This document shows positions 62,655 through 64,000 of a stretch of DNA of 64,000 nt, in pieces. Made by a program: the position numbers and the translations under genes. The notes beneath the pieces are model-generated. The model ran no database searches, was not told the origin of the DNA, and saw only the letters and a list, made by a program, of their open reading frames with translations. This DNA comes from Amyelois transitella (lineage: Eukaryota; Arthropoda; Insecta; Lepidoptera; Pyralidae). The stretch is from assembly GCF_032362555.1 (NCBI RefSeq), contig NC_083515.1, positions 3,941,001 to 4,005,000 of the forward strand, read 5' to 3'. Each line of letters starts with the position of its first letter. The first letter of the stretch is position 1.

Positions 62655-62860
62655 CAGATAACAGTTTCAATTACCATCTATGAGACAGACAGTCGAAACA
62701 GATAAAAATAATAAATAGTAAACAGGTTACTAGCCAATTGTGACATTCCGTCGGATTTTACCAGTAGGTTTACAAGAAACAAACTACACCGCGTTTCAAC
62801 ATGGAACAACTATGATGATGTGAGAAGAAATTAGTTGTTATATCATCAGCTTTGTTATAT
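62655..62860 (+). repeat. Direct repeat, copy 1
   Basis: Contains aataaatagtaaacaggtta, ctagccaa, tcggattttaccagtaggtt, ccgcgtttcaacatggaaca and agttgttatat. Copy 2 is at 63138-63345 in the same orientation. Confidence 0.85.
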
Positions 62861-63137
62861 AATTAATAGTTTCAATTAAATTAAATACATTCTTATATTA
62901 AGTAAAAACTTATTCATGAAAATTTAATTAAAACAAATTTTTATAATTCCATAATTGGTTTTGTTTGTAATAAAATTAAATTTCTCATTATATATATATC
63001 TAAGCCTCAAATCCACCATTCTTCTTAAGATAATTTCTAAAAGATAATTAGATTTAGATAGGTAGGTACTAATACTACGTGTTAACTACCTTATCTTTAC
63101 CTCTTCTTCCTATTTCTAATTATTTACTTTACAAAGT

Positions 63138-63345
63138 TAGTCACAGTTTCATTACCATCAATGCGACGGTCGAAACGTACAAAAAAATAATAAATAGTAA
63201 ACAGGTTACTAGCCAACATTGATATGACATCGGATTTTACCAGTAGGTTTACAAAAAACAAACCACACCGCGTTTCAACATGGAACAACGCCATCTAGTG
63301 TCGATATGAGAAGAAATGAGTTGTTATATGATAAGCTTTCTTACA
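63138..63345 (+). repeat. Direct repeat, copy 2
   Basis: Same blocks as 62655-62860 with small indels; it carries gccatctagtgtcgata where copy 1 has tatgatga. Offset between copies is about 485 bases. Confidence 0.85.
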
Positions 63346-63649
63346 TTGAAATGAAAATCAAATTCTGCCTGTACTGTAATCCATAACAAATAATAACATA
63401 AAGCTTCTTAATTCCAAAAACAACACGATTGCTCGCATTCGCATTGCAATTAAATTGTCTCTTATAGAGCTGTAACAAACTGTATGTATTCGGTACTGAG
63501 TAACGGGTGTGCGCTCTGGTACCGAGTAACGAAACGTTACTCTCGAATGTATTTCGTTAATCGCACGATTTCATATCTCGCATTTATTGTATAATGGGTT
63601 CATTTTACACAGGTAAGTGTGTTTGTTTGTTGTTGTTTTTGTTTAATGT

Positions 63650-63818
63650 TTTTATTTAATACGTCTAATTATAGTTTAAGAACAAAAGATTCTGTTGTTT
63701 AAAATATGATTTTATTTAATATGTTTAAATTCAGTTTTTAGAACAAAAGATTCTGTTGTTTAGAATATGTTTTTGTTTAATATGTCTAATTTCAGTTTAA
63801 AAATAAAAGATATTTGTT
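63650..63818 (+). repeat. Tandem repeat, ~60-bp unit, about 2.8 copies
   Basis: Units start near 63650, 63710 and 63770. Each has ttaatatgtctaatttcagt-like then aagaacaaaagattctgttg-like sequence; the third unit decays after ataaaaga. Confidence 0.85.
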
Positions 63819-64000
63819 CTCGAACTGTTTTTGTCATTAAATAAGTTGACAGCGTTGCTTTTTCATTATAATTTAGAGATTCTGTCAATACTAACTAACT
63901 ACTTCATTAAATTTGCAGTTCGACACGCGTATCAAACTATACAACATACGAATCGATGCGTTTTGTTGGATTATACTGAGGTATCAAAATTAACGAGTAA

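Larger units (their letters stand above)
52065..64000. other. Intergenic region right of the cuticle cluster
   Basis: No gene was supported in about 12 kb. Contents: a possible mini-exon (52498-52545), repeat copies, a Helitron-like element (59965-60236), LINE remnants (60370-60912, 62030-62150), a (CAGA)n tract, direct repeats (62655-63345) and a 60-bp tandem repeat (63650-63818). Confidence 0.6.

Overview
The window looks like an AT-rich nuclear segment of a lepidopteran (moth or butterfly) genome. Coding sequence is split into short exons with GT/AG introns. There are three arthropod RR-type cuticle genes, and typical lepidopteran interspersed repeats fill the introns and intergenic DNA: a TATG-tailed ~250-bp repeat, Helitron-like TC...CTAG elements, a tRNA-derived SINE and non-LTR retrotransposon fragments. 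No bacterial or viral gene, rRNA, functional tRNA or CRISPR array was seen.

Layout. (1) 970-3440, plus: the last five exons of a FAM20-type secretory-pathway kinase, whose 5' exons lie left of the window. (2) 16909-25801, minus: a four-exon gene for a 126-residue four-pass membrane protein resembling the Snakeskin (Ssk) smooth-septate-junction family. (3) 29592-33104, minus: a second Ssk-like gene. One central exon (31494-31617) is followed by two in-phase, mutually exclusive last exons (30311-30567 and 29592-29866), each encoding its own third and fourth membrane segments and tail. Its first exon is tentative (33015-33104). (4) 40079-52064: three RR-1-like cuticular protein genes with the same four-exon, same-phase structure: two on plus (40171-42370, 45876-47333) and one on minus (50377-51974), each with a TATA box. 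Genes 2 and 3 share an 80-base identical stretch in exon 3 that suggests gene conversion. (5) 52.1-64.0 kb: no supported gene. It holds retroelement fragments, a Helitron-like element, a pair of inverted LINE 3' ends and tandem/direct repeats near the right edge.

The three gene groups are not obviously one pathway. Two are linked by epithelial biology: the Ssk-like proteins are expected at epithelial junctions or apical membranes, and the cuticle proteins are secreted by epidermis and bind chitin. FAM20 phosphorylates secreted proteins. Any functional link between them is inference only.

The most interesting observations are the tandem alternative terminal exons of the second Ssk-like gene, the converted cuticle exon, a run of three abutting hairpins (one a perfect 60-bp palindrome) at 22834-22932 inside the first Ssk-like gene, and several other long, nearly perfect inverted repeats.
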